Shown here one piece after another: positions 49,532 to 58,350 of a DNA stretch of 64,000 nucleotides (positions are counted from its first letter, which is position 1; every line of letters starts with the position of its first letter). Source of the DNA: Acinetobacter shaoyimingii (lineage in GTDB: Bacteria; Pseudomonadota; Gammaproteobacteria; Pseudomonadales; Moraxellaceae); NCBI RefSeq assembly GCF_011578045.1, contig NZ_CP049801.1:496001-560000 (forward strand), given 5' to 3'. Made by a program: the position numbers and the translations under genes. The notes below the pieces were generated by a model. That model saw only the letters and a list, made by a program, of their open reading frames with translations. It made no database searches and was not told the origin of the DNA.

Positions 49532-50527
49532 ATGCGAGATCATGATCTGGATACCAGTAAAGCCTGCCTAATTTTTCTGGTGGTGTTTGGGCACTTTGTT
49601 GAGCGCTTGATCGGATGGACTCAACCAGAAAGTTATATGCTGTTGGCCAGTATTTATTTTTTTCATATGCCAGCGTTTATCTTTATTTCAGGCATGTTGT
49701 TTAAGGATCGAAATTATTTAAAAAATATTCTTTTCTTCTTGTCTTTATATTTGCCTTTTCAGGTTTTATTTGCCGCGTATAACTGGATTTGGACTGATCA
49801 ATTTGTCCTGAGTTGGAACCTGTTTAAATGGCCGTATTGGATTTTATGGTATTTGATGGGCATGATGGTCTGGACATTGCTCACACATCTTTTCATTAAA
49901 TTTAAAATGTCGCCTTTGCTCATGCTTGGCATCGCCATTGCTGGATCTATAGGTATCGGCTACTCAACTTGGAATAATTACTATTACTCATTTGGACGCA
50001 TTCTGGTGTTCTTTCCATTCTTTATGTTGGGGCATCTCTATGGTCAAAAAGTATTACAGAACATTCGACAGCAAAAACACGCAAGCATTTACGCGATCGT
50101 TATCTTGGCCTCGATTCTGGCTTTAGTGAGTTATACCCATATTTCGCAATATTGGTTATATGGCAGTGTGAGCTTTAAACAAATGGGGATTCCATTTTTG
50201 GATGGAACATGGATTCGTTTAGGCTGTTTGATTATCTCCCTATGGGGAATTTATGCTTTATTTGCCCTCACGACCAGATTAAAACATCGATGTTTACGCT
50301 TAGGGGAAAATACGCTTCCTGTGTACTTGTTACATGGTTTTGCGGTGATTGGCTTGTCACATTATTTAAATTTGAAGATTCAGCCCATCTGGGGAATTTT
50401 GATCTGCTTGGGATTGTCGATTTTGACCTGCTGGATATTGCAACAATCTATTTTTGATCAGGCCTTAAGAAAGTTGTCACAATGGTTGATGAAACCTACA
50501 GAAAAGCTTTGGAAAAGACCAAACTAA
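49532..50527 (+). CDS. Acyltransferase family 3 membrane protein
   Basis: A 331-residue protein with about ten membrane helices. The start MRDHDLDTSKACLIFLVVFGHF carries the acyltransferase-3 His pattern, and FFHMPAFIFISGMLF the second conserved segment (about 45-60). Such proteins O-acetylate sugars of envelope polymers. Start 49532 has AGGA 6 bases upstream; ATG 49529 and 49511 are alternatives. It ends 75 bases before ureD; the sigma-54-type element of ureD lies in the gap. Confidence 0.78.
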   Translation: MRDHDLDTSKACLIFLVVFGHFVERLIGWTQPESYMLLASIYFFHMPAFIFISGMLFKDRNYLKNILFFLSLYLPFQVLFAAYNWIWTDQFVLSWNLFKWPYWILWYLMGMMVWTLLTHLFIKFKMSPLLMLGIAIAGSIGIGYSTWNNYYYSFGRILVFFPFFMLGHLYGQKVLQNIRQQKHASIYAIVILASILALVSYTHISQYWLYGSVSFKQMGIPFLDGTWIRLGCLIISLWGIYALFALTTRLKHRCLRLGENTLPVYLLHGFAVIGLSHYLNLKIQPIWGILICLGLSILTCWILQQSIFDQALRKLSQWLMKPTEKLWKRPN

Positions 50528-50543
50528 AAGTTTGTGATTGATT

Positions 50544-50560
50544 CTGGTGCAATTATTGCT
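50544..50560 (+). promoter_or_regulatory. Sigma-54 type -24/-12 element upstream of ureD
   Basis: CTGGTGCAATTATTGCT: GG at 50546-50547 and GC at 50558-50559 have the exact -24/-12 spacing of the YTGGCACG-N4-TTGCW consensus, with three mismatches in the CACG part. It lies 42 bases before the ureD ATG. Weaker than the ureE copy but with matching geometry. Confidence 0.5.
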
Positions 50561-50602
50561 TTATTGATCTTAATTCAGCATAAAAAGATATAGATAAAGC
50601 AA

Positions 50603-51478
50603 ATGAATCAGCTTGTGGCTTCTGTACCAGAACTCAATACGCAATATTGGTTTGCCAAACTTGAACTAGGATTCAAGAAGGATGGAAATCGCACAATTTT
50701 GGCGCATAGAAAGCATCATGGTCCTGTTCGGGTGCAAAAAATGCTTTGGCCTGAAAAAACAGGGGTATGTCACGCCATTATTGTGCATCCCCCTGCAGGG
50801 ATTGCAGGGGGCGATCATCTGACCTTTAGTATGCAAGTCGATTCGCATGCACATGCACTGGTGACAACGCCTGGTGCAGGAAAATGGTATAAAACCAATT
50901 TAAAAAAAGCCCATCAACATATTGATATTCAAGTTGAAGATCATGCAGTTTTTGAATGGTTGCCACAAGAAACTATGCTCTTTAATGGTGCATTGGCACA
51001 TTCAGAAACTCAAATTCATTTGGCACAGACGGCCAGTTTTATTGGTTGGGATATGTTGGTCTTAGGGCGTCAGGCACGAGAAGAAAAATTTACCCAAGGG
51101 CTCTATCACAATCAGTTTAAGCTCTATCGAAACAATACCTTATTGGTTGCTGATACTTTGCGTTTTCAAGGCAATGACCGTTTTCTCACTTCATGTTTAG
51201 GCATGAACGGTCATGCGGTTATGGCAAGTTTTTGGGCTGTACCTCCTATTGGAATGAGAGATTTAAATATTTTAGAACAACAGCTGGATGTGATACGTGA
51301 TTTGATCATGCGGATGCAAGCACCTGTGACTCTAACTGTTTTAGATGATGTCGTCTGCGCACGGTATTTGGGTGATGATGTACGTGCTTGTCATGATGCT
51401 TTTGCTGCCATTCGGGCACGGTTAAGATGTTATTGGTTTAAGTTAGATGAAGAGTTTCCTCGGATTTGGAGGACGTAA
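50603..51478 (+). CDS. ureD: Urease accessory protein UreD
   Basis: A 291-residue chaperone that, with UreF and UreG, delivers nickel to apo-urease. Family landmarks are [16 protein letters not shown] (about 33-48), [10 protein letters not shown] (about 59-68), [10 protein letters not shown] (about 88-97), [13 protein letters not shown] (about 115-127) and [11 protein letters not shown] near the end. ATG 50603 starts the match. It is separated from ureA by 139 bases carrying a palindromic repeat and a second sigma-54-type element. Confidence 0.94.
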   Translation: MNQLVASVPELNTQYWFAKLELGFKKDGNRTILAHRKHHGPVRVQKMLWPEKTGVCHAIIVHPPAGIAGGDHLTFSMQVDSHAHALVTTPGAGKWYKTNLKKAHQHIDIQVEDHAVFEWLPQETMLFNGALAHSETQIHLAQTASFIGWDMLVLGRQAREEKFTQGLYHNQFKLYRNNTLLVADTLRFQGNDRFLTSCLGMNGHAVMASFWAVPPIGMRDLNILEQQLDVIRDLIMRMQAPVTLTVLDDVVCARYLGDDVRACHDAFAAIRARLRCYWFKLDEEFPRIWRT

Positions 51479-51502
51479 AATCCCACTTGCGAAGCAATGC
51501 TT

Positions 51503-51525
51503 CTCACCCTTTGATAAAGGGAGGC
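51503..51525. repeat. REP-like palindrome, copy 3, upstream of ureA
   Basis: ACCCTTTGATAAAGGGAGG: arms CCCTTT and AAAGGG, flanked by CTCACC and GGCTAAACC. Looser member of the window's palindrome family, located between ureD and the ureA promoter element. Confidence 0.5.
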
Positions 51526-51567
51526 TAAACCTTTTATTTATAAAAGTAGGATAAGAAGAGATTTAAC

Positions 51568-51584
51568 TTTGCACAATTTTTGCA
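51568..51584 (+). promoter_or_regulatory. Sigma-54 type -24/-12 element upstream of ureA
   Basis: TTTGCACAATTTTTGCA matches YTGGCACG-N4-TTGCW at all but two positions (G to T at -25, G to A at -18). The -24 G (51571) and the -12 GC (51582-51583) are correctly spaced. The ureA ATG is 33 bases downstream. Confidence 0.6.
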
Positions 51585-51617
51585 TTGAGAAAAACAGAAG
51601 ATATTTAGGACATAGAG

Positions 51618-51920
51618 ATGGAACTAAATCCCACAGAAAAAGACAAAATGCTGATTTTCACTGCGGGCTTGGTGGCTGAACGTCGTAAAGCACGTGGTTT
51701 AAAGCTGAACTACCCTGAAGCGGTTGCCTATATTTCTGCGGCATTACTTGAAGGTGCTCGTGATGGCATGAGCGTGAGTGAACTCATGCATTACGGCACG
51801 ACTTTGTTGACACGTGATGATGTCATGGACGGGATTCCCGAAATGATTGCCGAAGTACAAGTTGAAGCGACATTTCCCGATGGCTCTAAGTTAGTCACCG
51901 TGCATCAACCGATTGTTTAA
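51618..51920 (+). CDS. ureA: Urease gamma subunit
   Basis: A 100-residue structural subunit. [27 protein letters not shown] opens as expected; [21 protein letters not shown] (about 29-49) and [18 protein letters not shown] at the end are near-invariant in the family. It precedes ureB by 11 bases with a good ribosome site (AAGGAG). Confidence 0.97.
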   Translation: MELNPTEKDKMLIFTAGLVAERRKARGLKLNYPEAVAYISAALLEGARDGMSVSELMHYGTTLLTRDDVMDGIPEMIAEVQVEATFPDGSKLVTVHQPIV

Positions 51921-51931
51921 GGAGTACGCCC

Positions 51932-52240
51932 ATGATTCCAGGTGAAATCATTACCCCAGATACAGACATCGAAATGAATGTCGGACGTGAAAAGTTCAAG
52001 TTATGCGTGGCAAATATCGGTGATCGTCCGATTCAAATAGGCTCGCATTTTCATTTTTTTGAAGCCAATGATGCTTTGCAATTTGACCGTGAACTCGCCA
52101 AAGGTTATCGCTTAAATATCGCGGCTGGTACGGCTGTGCGTTTTGAGCCTGGGCAAAGCCGAGATGTGGAATTAGTAGCTCTCAGCGGTAAGCGTGAAGT
52201 GTATGGCTTTGCAGGTCGTGTCATGGGCAAATTGGATTAA
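51932..52240 (+). CDS. ureB: Urease beta subunit
   Basis: A 102-residue structural subunit with MIPGEI at the start, [21 protein letters not shown] (about 31-51), the [15 protein letters not shown] stretch (about 65-79) and [12 protein letters not shown] at the end. It is followed after 3 bases not by ureC but by a GNAT gene. Confidence 0.97.
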   Translation: MIPGEIITPDTDIEMNVGREKFKLCVANIGDRPIQIGSHFHFFEANDALQFDRELAKGYRLNIAAGTAVRFEPGQSRDVELVALSGKREVYGFAGRVMGKLD

Positions 52241-52243
52241 ACC

Positions 52244-52678
52244 ATGATTCGACAAGCAACTGCACAGGATTTAAATCAAATTTTAGCGCTTATTCATCCA
52301 TTTATTGATGACTTTGCTGTGGATGATGAAGGACGTGAAAAGTTTAGTCTGCAAATGATTCAACAGCTTATAGAACAGCCTGATATCCATTATTTTGTAT
52401 ATCTACAAGCAAGTGAAATTGTGGGTGTGATGGCGTATCGAGAACCTGCACATATTGTCCATTTCTTTGTTAAAGAAGAGCAACAAGGTCAGGGTATTGG
52501 TCGAGCACTGTGGAATCATGTGCAGGTGGTTATTAACAGAGTAGATACACAAATCATCACCGTGAATTCAAGCTGCTTTGCAGAGAAAATTTATAAAAAA
52601 ATGGGCTTTGAATCGGTGAGCGAAGTCATTGAAGCACATGGTTTGCGTTTTATCAAAATGCAAAAGCACATTGTATAG
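52244..52678 (+). CDS. GNAT N-acetyltransferase embedded in the urease operon
   Basis: A 144-residue GNAT protein: MIRQATAQDLNQILAL start, VVHF-like core as IVHFFVKEEQQGQGIGRALW (about 69-88) with the acetyl-CoA loop QGQGIGRAL, and KMGFE near the C-terminus. It sits between ureB (3 bases upstream) and ureC (12 bases downstream) on the same strand, so it is co-transcribed with urease structural genes. Substrate unknown; no direct role in urease maturation is known for such a protein. Confidence 0.82.
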   Translation: MIRQATAQDLNQILALIHPFIDDFAVDDEGREKFSLQMIQQLIEQPDIHYFVYLQASEIVGVMAYREPAHIVHFFVKEEQQGQGIGRALWNHVQVVINRVDTQIITVNSSCFAEKIYKKMGFESVSEVIEAHGLRFIKMQKHIV

Positions 52679-52690
52679 GATCGAAAAATT

Positions 52691-54391
52691 ATGAAAATGT
52701 CACGCCGTGCCTATGCGGAAATGTTTGGTCCAACGGTCGGAGATCGTGTTCGTTTAGCCGATACCGAACTGTTTATTGAAGTTGAACAGGATTTCACAAC
52801 CTATGGGGAAGAAGTGAAATTTGGTGGCGGAAAAGTCATTCGTGACGGCATGGGGCAATCCCAACTTTTATCAGAAGACGTTGCTGATACTGTGATTACC
52901 AATGCTTTGATTGTCGATTGGTGGGGCATTGTTAAAGCCGATGTCGGTCTGAAAAATGGGCGAATTTGGAAAATTGGTAAAGCAGGCAACCCAGATATTC
53001 AGCCCAATATCACTATTCCATTAGGCGCTGCAACGGAAGTGATTGCAGGCGAAGGGCAGATTTTGACCGCAGGTGGCATCGACACGCATATTCACTGGAT
53101 TTGCCCACAACAGGTTGAAACTGCGTTGATGTCAGGCGTGACTACGATGATTGGTGGTGGAACAGGTCCTGCCGCAGGAACATCAGCAACGACAGTCACT
53201 CCCGGTCCTTGGCATATTTCAACGATGCTACAAGCCATTGATGATTTACCGATGAACATTGGTTTATTGGGCAAGGGAAATTTAAGCCTACCTGATCCGA
53301 TTCGTGAGCAAATTGAAGCAGGCGTGGTCGGTTTAAAACTACATGAAGATTGGGGTTCAACACCTGCGGCAATTGATAACTGCTTAAGAGTGGCAGATGA
53401 ATATGATGTACAAGTGGCGATTCATACCGACACCTTAAATGAAAGTGGTTTCTTGGAAGAGACTTTGGCAGCTTTTAAAAATCGTACCATTCATACCTAC
53501 CATACCGAAGGGGCAGGCGGTGGGCATGCACCCGATATTTTAAAAGCCATTGGTCAGCCGAATGTGTTGCCATCATCCACCAATCCAACCCGTCCCTATA
53601 CCATCAACACCATTGATGAGCATTTGGATATGCTGATGGTGTGTCACCATTTAGACCCTGCCATTTCAGAAGATGTAGCATTTGCCGAAAGCCGTATTCG
53701 CCGTGAAACCATTGCGGCGGAAGATATTCTGCAAGATTTGGGTGCAATTGCAATGATGTCGTCTGATTCACAAGCCATGGGGCGTGTCGGTGAAGTGGTC
53801 ATTCGCACTTGGCAAACGGCACATAAAATGAAAATTCAACGTGGCTCGTTAGAAGGTGACAATGCCGCACATGATAATAATCGTGTGAAGCGTTATATCG
53901 CGAAATATACGATTAACCCTGCCATTACCCATGGTTTAAGCCATGAAGTGGGTTCGGTTGAAGAAGGTAAACTTGCCGATTTGGTGCTATGGAAGCCGGC
54001 ATTTTTTGGGGTAAAACCGTCGATGATTATTAAGGGTGGGATGATTGCTGCTGCGCCAATGGGTGATATTAATGCTTCGATTCCAACGCCACAGCCTGTG
54101 CATTACCGTCCGATGTTTGGCGCGAATGCACGTGGGGTACACCAGACCTGTATTACCTTTTTGTCGCAAGCAGGCATTGAAAATGGTGTGGCTGAAAAGC
54201 TGAGTTTAAAAAAGTTGATTTCGCCTGTAAAAAATACCCGAAATATTTCTAAAGCAGATATGAAGTTGAATACTTACTGTCCTGTCATGGAGGTAGATCC
54301 GGAAATTTATGAAGTACGGGCAGATGGCGTACATTTAACGTGTGAACCGGCGGAAGTTTTACCAATGGCGCAAAGGTATTTTTTGTTTTAA
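52691..54391 (+). CDS. ureC: Urease alpha subunit (catalytic)
   Basis: A 566-residue dinickel hydrolase converting urea to ammonia and carbamate. [18 protein letters not shown] opens the protein. Nickel ligands and active-site residues are visible: [11 protein letters not shown] (two His, about 131-141), the carbamylated Lys in GLKLHEDWG (about 215-223), [23 protein letters not shown], the flap MVCHHLD (Cys/His about 318-320), and the ligand Asp in [11 protein letters not shown]. The C-terminus NISKADMKL...YFLF is duplicated as a remnant at 55363. The usual partner ureE is 4.9 kb away. Confidence 0.97.
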   Translation: MKMSRRAYAEMFGPTVGDRVRLADTELFIEVEQDFTTYGEEVKFGGGKVIRDGMGQSQLLSEDVADTVITNALIVDWWGIVKADVGLKNGRIWKIGKAGNPDIQPNITIPLGAATEVIAGEGQILTAGGIDTHIHWICPQQVETALMSGVTTMIGGGTGPAAGTSATTVTPGPWHISTMLQAIDDLPMNIGLLGKGNLSLPDPIREQIEAGVVGLKLHEDWGSTPAAIDNCLRVADEYDVQVAIHTDTLNESGFLEETLAAFKNRTIHTYHTEGAGGGHAPDILKAIGQPNVLPSSTNPTRPYTINTIDEHLDMLMVCHHLDPAISEDVAFAESRIRRETIAAEDILQDLGAIAMMSSDSQAMGRVGEVVIRTWQTAHKMKIQRGSLEGDNAAHDNNRVKRYIAKYTINPAITHGLSHEVGSVEEGKLADLVLWKPAFFGVKPSMIIKGGMIAAAPMGDINASIPTPQPVHYRPMFGANARGVHQTCITFLSQAGIENGVAEKLSLKKLISPVKNTRNISKADMKLNTYCPVMEVDPEIYEVRADGVHLTCEPAEVLPMAQRYFLF

Positions 54392-54402
54392 GTTTCGGTA
54401 AA

Positions 54403-54504
54403 ATTCATCTTCGATCGAGTAATTTTTCTTTCTAAGATGAATTATCTCATTCTTAAAATGTATTATTTTTAAGCTGATACATTGATTGAAAAGGATCAGC
54501 TTTT
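54403..54504 (+). terminator. Two hairpins downstream of ureC
   Basis: ATTCATCTT / AAGATGAAT (54403-54411, 54434-54442), then AAGCTGAT / ATCAGCTT (54471-54478, 54495-54502) followed by TTTT-rich sequence. The second overlaps the stop of the minus-strand HD gene. Either could end the ureDABC transcript. Confidence 0.4.
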
Positions 54505-55260
54505 AAATGGATTTAAGTGAATTAATAAGGGTAAGCCGAGGCTTTTTAAGAAAGCAGTACGAGAATTTGGATTCAGTTTACTTTCAGTGTGAATAAGTTC
54601 AATAAAGGTCTGATTAAAATTTTCTCTTGGATATTTTGTTAAAATATTGAGCTTGAGATTCTGCGGGATTTTATGGAGTTGTTCACCTATTACATCGCAG
54701 GTTGCACCTTGTTGTAAGAGTGAAACTTCACTTGGTTGCGATTCATCACTAAACCCATTCATGTGTATGCAAATTGCATCTTTGATGAGAGTGGTTTTAT
54801 GGGTATCAAAGTTAATTTCTTGGGCTTTGAGCTGAAATTGATCTGAACTTTCGTGTGTAAAACATTTACAGCCTTTTGAAGTTATATGGGCTTCAGTTAA
54901 ACCAATATCATGAAATAATGATGCAGTCAGTAATGTTTCAGGGTCGTAGTTTTTCTGTTGTAGCTGACCTAATATTGCACCCCAAAAATAAGTTCTCCAT
55001 GAGTGATTAATTAAAGCTAAATTTGCTTTAGATTCGATTTCTTCTACTGCGACTTCAATCATTTTTGTATCTGGAATAACAATGTGTTCAAGACTCATAT
55101 CTAATTTTTTATCAGCTTTATTTTTATAAATATTTTCTTTAATTGGTGTGATGAGACTTGGAACAAGAAGTTTGTTCATGAGTTTAATTTTGTCTTTAAA
55201 TTTGATTTTTCCTTCTGTTTGTAACATCCATTGAAAAGTGCCTAGGTTATGCTGTTTCAT
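54496..55260 (-). CDS. HD-domain protein resembling cyanamide hydratase
   Basis: A 254-residue HD-superfamily protein. The metal-binding pattern shows HSWRTYFWG (His86) and SLFHDIGLTEAH (His117-Asp118), as in HD-type cyanamide hydratases, where H-S.R.y..g and l.HDiG.t are characteristic; a later His lies in ICIHMNG. Cyanamide hydratase would convert cyanamide to urea, the substrate of the surrounding urease. It is encoded against the urease genes, is AT-rich, and is flanked by ureC and a degenerate ureC end. GAGA lies 6 bases ahead of ATG 55260. Other HD hydrolases remain possible. Confidence 0.6.
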   Translation of the reverse strand: MKQHNLGTFQWMLQTEGKIKFKDKIKLMNKLLVPSLITPIKENIYKNKADKKLDMSLEHIVIPDTKMIEVAVEEIESKANLALINHSWRTYFWGAILGQLQQKNYDPETLLTASLFHDIGLTEAHITSKGCKCFTHESSDQFQLKAQEINFDTHKTTLIKDAICIHMNGFSDESQPSEVSLLQQGATCDVIGEQLHKIPQNLKLNILTKYPRENFNQTFIELIHTESKLNPNSRTAFLKSLGLPLLIHLNPFKS

Positions 55261-55362
55261 CATAATTCTCATTTTTTTAGAGTAATTACTCTAAAATAGC
55301 GCTTGCTGTTGGATGGTTCAAGATAATTTTTATAAAGAACATTCAATTTTAGAGAATATTCG

Positions 55363-55506
55363 AATATTTCTAAAGCAGACATGAAGCTGAATACCTACCA
55401 TCCAGTGATGGAGGTTGATCCTGAGATTTATGAAGTACAAGAGGATGGGGGCACCTGTGAGCCTGCGGAAGTGTTGCCAATGGCGCAGAGGTATTTCTTG
55501 TTTTGA
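55363..55506 (+). pseudogene. Duplicated, truncated 3' end of ureC
   Basis: Reads [20 protein letters not shown]... to ...[10 protein letters not shown] then TGA: 47 codons aligning with the last 49 codons of ureC (54242-54391). Changes include Cys to His in TYxP, RA to QE, and loss of two codons so that GVHLTC becomes GGTC. Silent differences are many, so this is not a recent identical copy. There is no start codon, ribosome site or upstream part. It is a remnant of another ureC allele or copy, left beside the HD gene. Confidence 0.9.
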
Positions 55507-55509
55507 TTG

Positions 55510-55609
55510 ACCTCTCCCTGACCCTCTCCTAAAAGGAGAGGGAAAGCTCATTATTAATTTAATTGCTGCTATGTTCCTTCTCCCTTTGGGAGAAGGTTAG
55601 GATGAGGGT
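55510..55609. repeat. REP-like palindromes, copies 4 and 5
   Basis: Copy 4: CCCTCTCCT-AAA-AGGAGAGGG (55522-55542), preceded by CCTCTCCCTGA. Copy 5: CCTTCTCCC-TTT-GGGAGAAGG (55576-55596) followed by TTAGGATGAGGG. They lie back to back right after the ureC remnant, in the orientation style seen in paired REP elements. Confidence 0.75.
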
Positions 55610-55675
55610 AAACTAGATTATTCTTAAAAGTGTATATAAAATAATGATTTATATTATTTAAAAAAGGGTGTTTTT

Positions 55676-56560
55676 TTGGATAAAACACATGAAGATATCT
55701 TGTTAGGTGCAACTAAAGAAACAATTAAGCCTAGCTATCAAAAACAATTTATGGATATAAAGTGTGATGATTATTATTACTATATTTATAAACACCTAAG
55801 TTTTGATCGGGAGTTAAAAGTATTAGATTTATTTAAGAAATTAAAACTAAAATTTACACCGCCTGATAATTTTAATGATCCTTATGATTGTATGGCCGAG
55901 ATTAAATTTGAGAATATTCCTATTGCACATCATGAGATATTACAAAAACATTTTTCTGATGCCATTCGTTCAAATCTATCAGTAACTTGTTTTAATAATA
56001 ATCCACTCAATATGTTAATGTGGTCGCATTATGCACAAAGCCACAAAGGCTTTTTAGTTGAATTTAAGATTCCACATCCTATATTTGAGTGGGTTCATGA
56101 TGCATTTAACTTTCAACCTATTACATATCAAGATGAATTTCCTACATTTCCATTATTAATATCTGATCCATTAAGATTTTTTAAGCCTGAATTTAGTGCC
56201 GAGATGTTAAATTTTATAACTAATCAATATTTGGTAAAGGCAAAAGACTGGGAATATGAGAAAGAATTTAGAGTCTTAGCGCATGATTATGATAAAAACA
56301 ATTTTGATTCATTATTGAAAATAATTCCTTCAAAGTATATTTCTTCAGTTATTTTAGGTGCGAAACTAAAAGATGAAGATACTAATAAATTGGAACTATT
56401 GGAGGCAATTTCTTATTTCAATAAAACATATCAAGGAAATGTGAAGGCTTATCAGGCAGAATTAAAACCGAACAGCTTTAAAATTTTTGTAAAAGGTCAT
56501 CCTGTTTTAGATAGGGAAACAAAGACTTTAAAAGATTTTTTATTCCCCGAAATGCTCTAA
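55676..56560 (+). CDS. DUF2971 family protein
   Basis: A 294-residue soluble protein. DUF2971 landmarks are LKLKFTPPDNFNDPYDC (about 53-69), MLMWSHYAQSHKGFLVEF (about 112-129) and WEYEKEFRVLAHD (about 191-203). The start is TTG at 55676 with AAGGG 7 bases upstream, and no ATG fits. Coding is markedly AT-rich compared with urease genes, consistent with acquired DNA. The function of DUF2971 is unknown; it often lies in variable regions. It is not shown to be a defence gene here. Confidence 0.72.
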   Translation: MDKTHEDILLGATKETIKPSYQKQFMDIKCDDYYYYIYKHLSFDRELKVLDLFKKLKLKFTPPDNFNDPYDCMAEIKFENIPIAHHEILQKHFSDAIRSNLSVTCFNNNPLNMLMWSHYAQSHKGFLVEFKIPHPIFEWVHDAFNFQPITYQDEFPTFPLLISDPLRFFKPEFSAEMLNFITNQYLVKAKDWEYEKEFRVLAHDYDKNNFDSLLKIIPSKYISSVILGAKLKDEDTNKLELLEAISYFNKTYQGNVKAYQAELKPNSFKIFVKGHPVLDRETKTLKDFLFPEML

Positions 56561-56656
56561 TAAATAGCATGAAAATGCTTAGTTTTGAGGCGCAAATTGA
56601 TAGTTTTATAAAAATTAGATGCTTATATGGTTTTTGAAAAGTAGCTTATGATGAAA

Positions 56657-57148
56657 CTATTGGCTTTGGATAGGATAAATTTTCCAATTTTTATCCTGAG
56701 GTTGATTTAGATAATGTTTAATCATCACTTCAGTTTCAGGAAAAAGAATTTGTGGAAGTTCATTAATGCTAAACCATTCCCAACGCTCAAAAATCTCAGG
56801 CTCTGTTACATAAATTTGAGTTTTTAAACGCTCATCTGAAAGTTGATAAATCGTTCCAAAAGTCACTTTCACAGCACCTGAACTTTTGTCAATCATTGTA
56901 TTCAATGGTTTAATCGACGCTACATCTTGACTAAGATCTAAAGCGGTTTCTTCCAAAAGTTCACGCATCGCAGCATATTCAATCGATTCATGTGGATCCA
57001 TTTTTCCGCCCGGAAAGCACCATGTGGCAGGTTCATCTTTTTTATTTCTGTAGCCGAGCAAAACTTTTTGATTTTGGTCTATCAACATTATGCCGACACC
57101 AATGATGTTCTGAAATTGATTTATACTCATAACTTCAAGCTTTAACAT
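56657..57148 (-). CDS. Nudix hydrolase
   Basis: A 163-residue Nudix protein. The box runs from GGKMDPHESIEYAAMREL to LEETALDL (about 47-71); the usual EExG Gly is Ala here, while the catalytic REL..EE is intact. Opening IGVGIMLIDQNQKVLLGYR is typical of ADP-ribose or nucleotide pyrophosphohydrolases. An inner ATG at 57130 is an alternative start; neither has a strong ribosome site. Substrate not assignable. Confidence 0.8.
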   Translation of the reverse strand: MLKLEVMSINQFQNIIGVGIMLIDQNQKVLLGYRNKKDEPATWCFPGGKMDPHESIEYAAMRELLEETALDLSQDVASIKPLNTMIDKSSGAVKVTFGTIYQLSDERLKTQIYVTEPEIFERWEWFSINELPQILFPETEVMIKHYLNQPQDKNWKIYPIQSQ

Positions 57149-57372
57149 TATTTTTAGTTATTTTCAGCGTACTGGGAATACTATTGTAAGCACAATAAGG
57201 TTAATGTAATAAGTATTCATATCAAGACACATTTATTTTTCAGAATGCTTAAGTCACAATAATTTTGATCTACACACCAAACTTTCCGCTATCCACCACC
57301 AAGCGATTTTTAATTAGTCATCACACTAACAAAGACTTAAACTTAAGCAATACAAAACAACTTGTAGATGTT

Positions 57373-58263
57373 ATGGCTTTTAGCTGGATTCTCTTTACCT
57401 TCATGGCTGCATTTATGCAGGCGTGGCGCAATGCATTCCAAAAACAACTTAGCACCACAGTCGATGTCTGGGGCGTCACCCTAGCTCGTTTAATTTTTGG
57501 TTTGCCACTGGCCATCATTTACATCTACAGTTTATATCATTTTTCACCAACTAAAGCGGTCGTACATTTTAGCCCAAAATACTGGTTTTATATTGTGATT
57601 GCTGGTTCAAGCCAGATCATGGCAACTGCACTTATGGTGCAACTGTTTAAACAAAAAAATTACGCCATTGGGGTCGGGCTTGCAAAAAGTGAAGCGATTC
57701 TTGCAGCCATTATTGGTGTGGTTTTTCTATCCGACCATCTGTCACTATATGCATGGTTTGGGGTGATTTTGGGTGGCTTCGCCGTCTTTTTACTCAGTCG
57801 TGGACATCAATTTACAGGTTTTTCTCCAAAGACTTTAGTGATTGGTATTGGCAGTGGATTATGCTTTGCCATCACTTCACTTTTAGTTCGAGAAGCCAGT
57901 TTAGAACTGACCATGTTGCCGACGAACATTCATCGGGCATCGTGGGTATTGCTTTCAGTCATTAGTTTTCAATGCATCAGTATGCTTATCTATTTAGGCT
58001 TATTTAGCCGTCAAACTTTGGTGGCCATGTGGCAACGTTTAGGACTGACTTTTAAGGTGAGTTTTTGCAGTTTTATGGCATCGCTTGGTTGGTTCACTGC
58101 CATGAGTATGATCAGTGTTCCGATTGTCAAAACTTTAGGTCAAATCGAGATTTTATTTAGTTTGCTTATATCCGCCTATTTCTTTAAAGAAAAACTCGCC
58201 AAAGCCGAACATTGGGGATTAGCACTGGTCGTTATTGCTGCGATTTTGGTGATTTGGGCTTAA
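57373..58263 (+). CDS. EamA/DMT-family membrane exporter
   Basis: A 296-residue protein with about ten membrane helices and two EamA repeats (about 5-138 and 150-290). It opens MAFSWILFTFMAAFMQAWRN, a common start for this subgroup; IGVGLAKSEAILAAIIG and VPIVKTLGQIEILFSLLIS lie mid- and late-protein. A longer open frame upstream is rejected because the family begins at this Met. Substrate unknown. It lies in the segment separating ureC from ureE. Confidence 0.78.
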   Translation: MAFSWILFTFMAAFMQAWRNAFQKQLSTTVDVWGVTLARLIFGLPLAIIYIYSLYHFSPTKAVVHFSPKYWFYIVIAGSSQIMATALMVQLFKQKNYAIGVGLAKSEAILAAIIGVVFLSDHLSLYAWFGVILGGFAVFLLSRGHQFTGFSPKTLVIGIGSGLCFAITSLLVREASLELTMLPTNIHRASWVLLSVISFQCISMLIYLGLFSRQTLVAMWQRLGLTFKVSFCSFMASLGWFTAMSMISVPIVKTLGQIEILFSLLISAYFFKEKLAKAEHWGLALVVIAAILVIWA

Positions 58264-58350
58264 TCGAGCATGCGTCACTTCAATGTGCTGAATATAACCA
58301 ATAACTCAGGTATGCTATCGGGAGCTTAGTCAAATAGAACAACAACTTGA

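Noticed and set aside
55676..57148. Anti-phage defence system made of DUF2971 and Nudix genes
   Set aside because: The genes are convergent and not an operon, and no nuclease, helicase, toxin or other known defence partner is next to them. An accessory location alone is not evidence.
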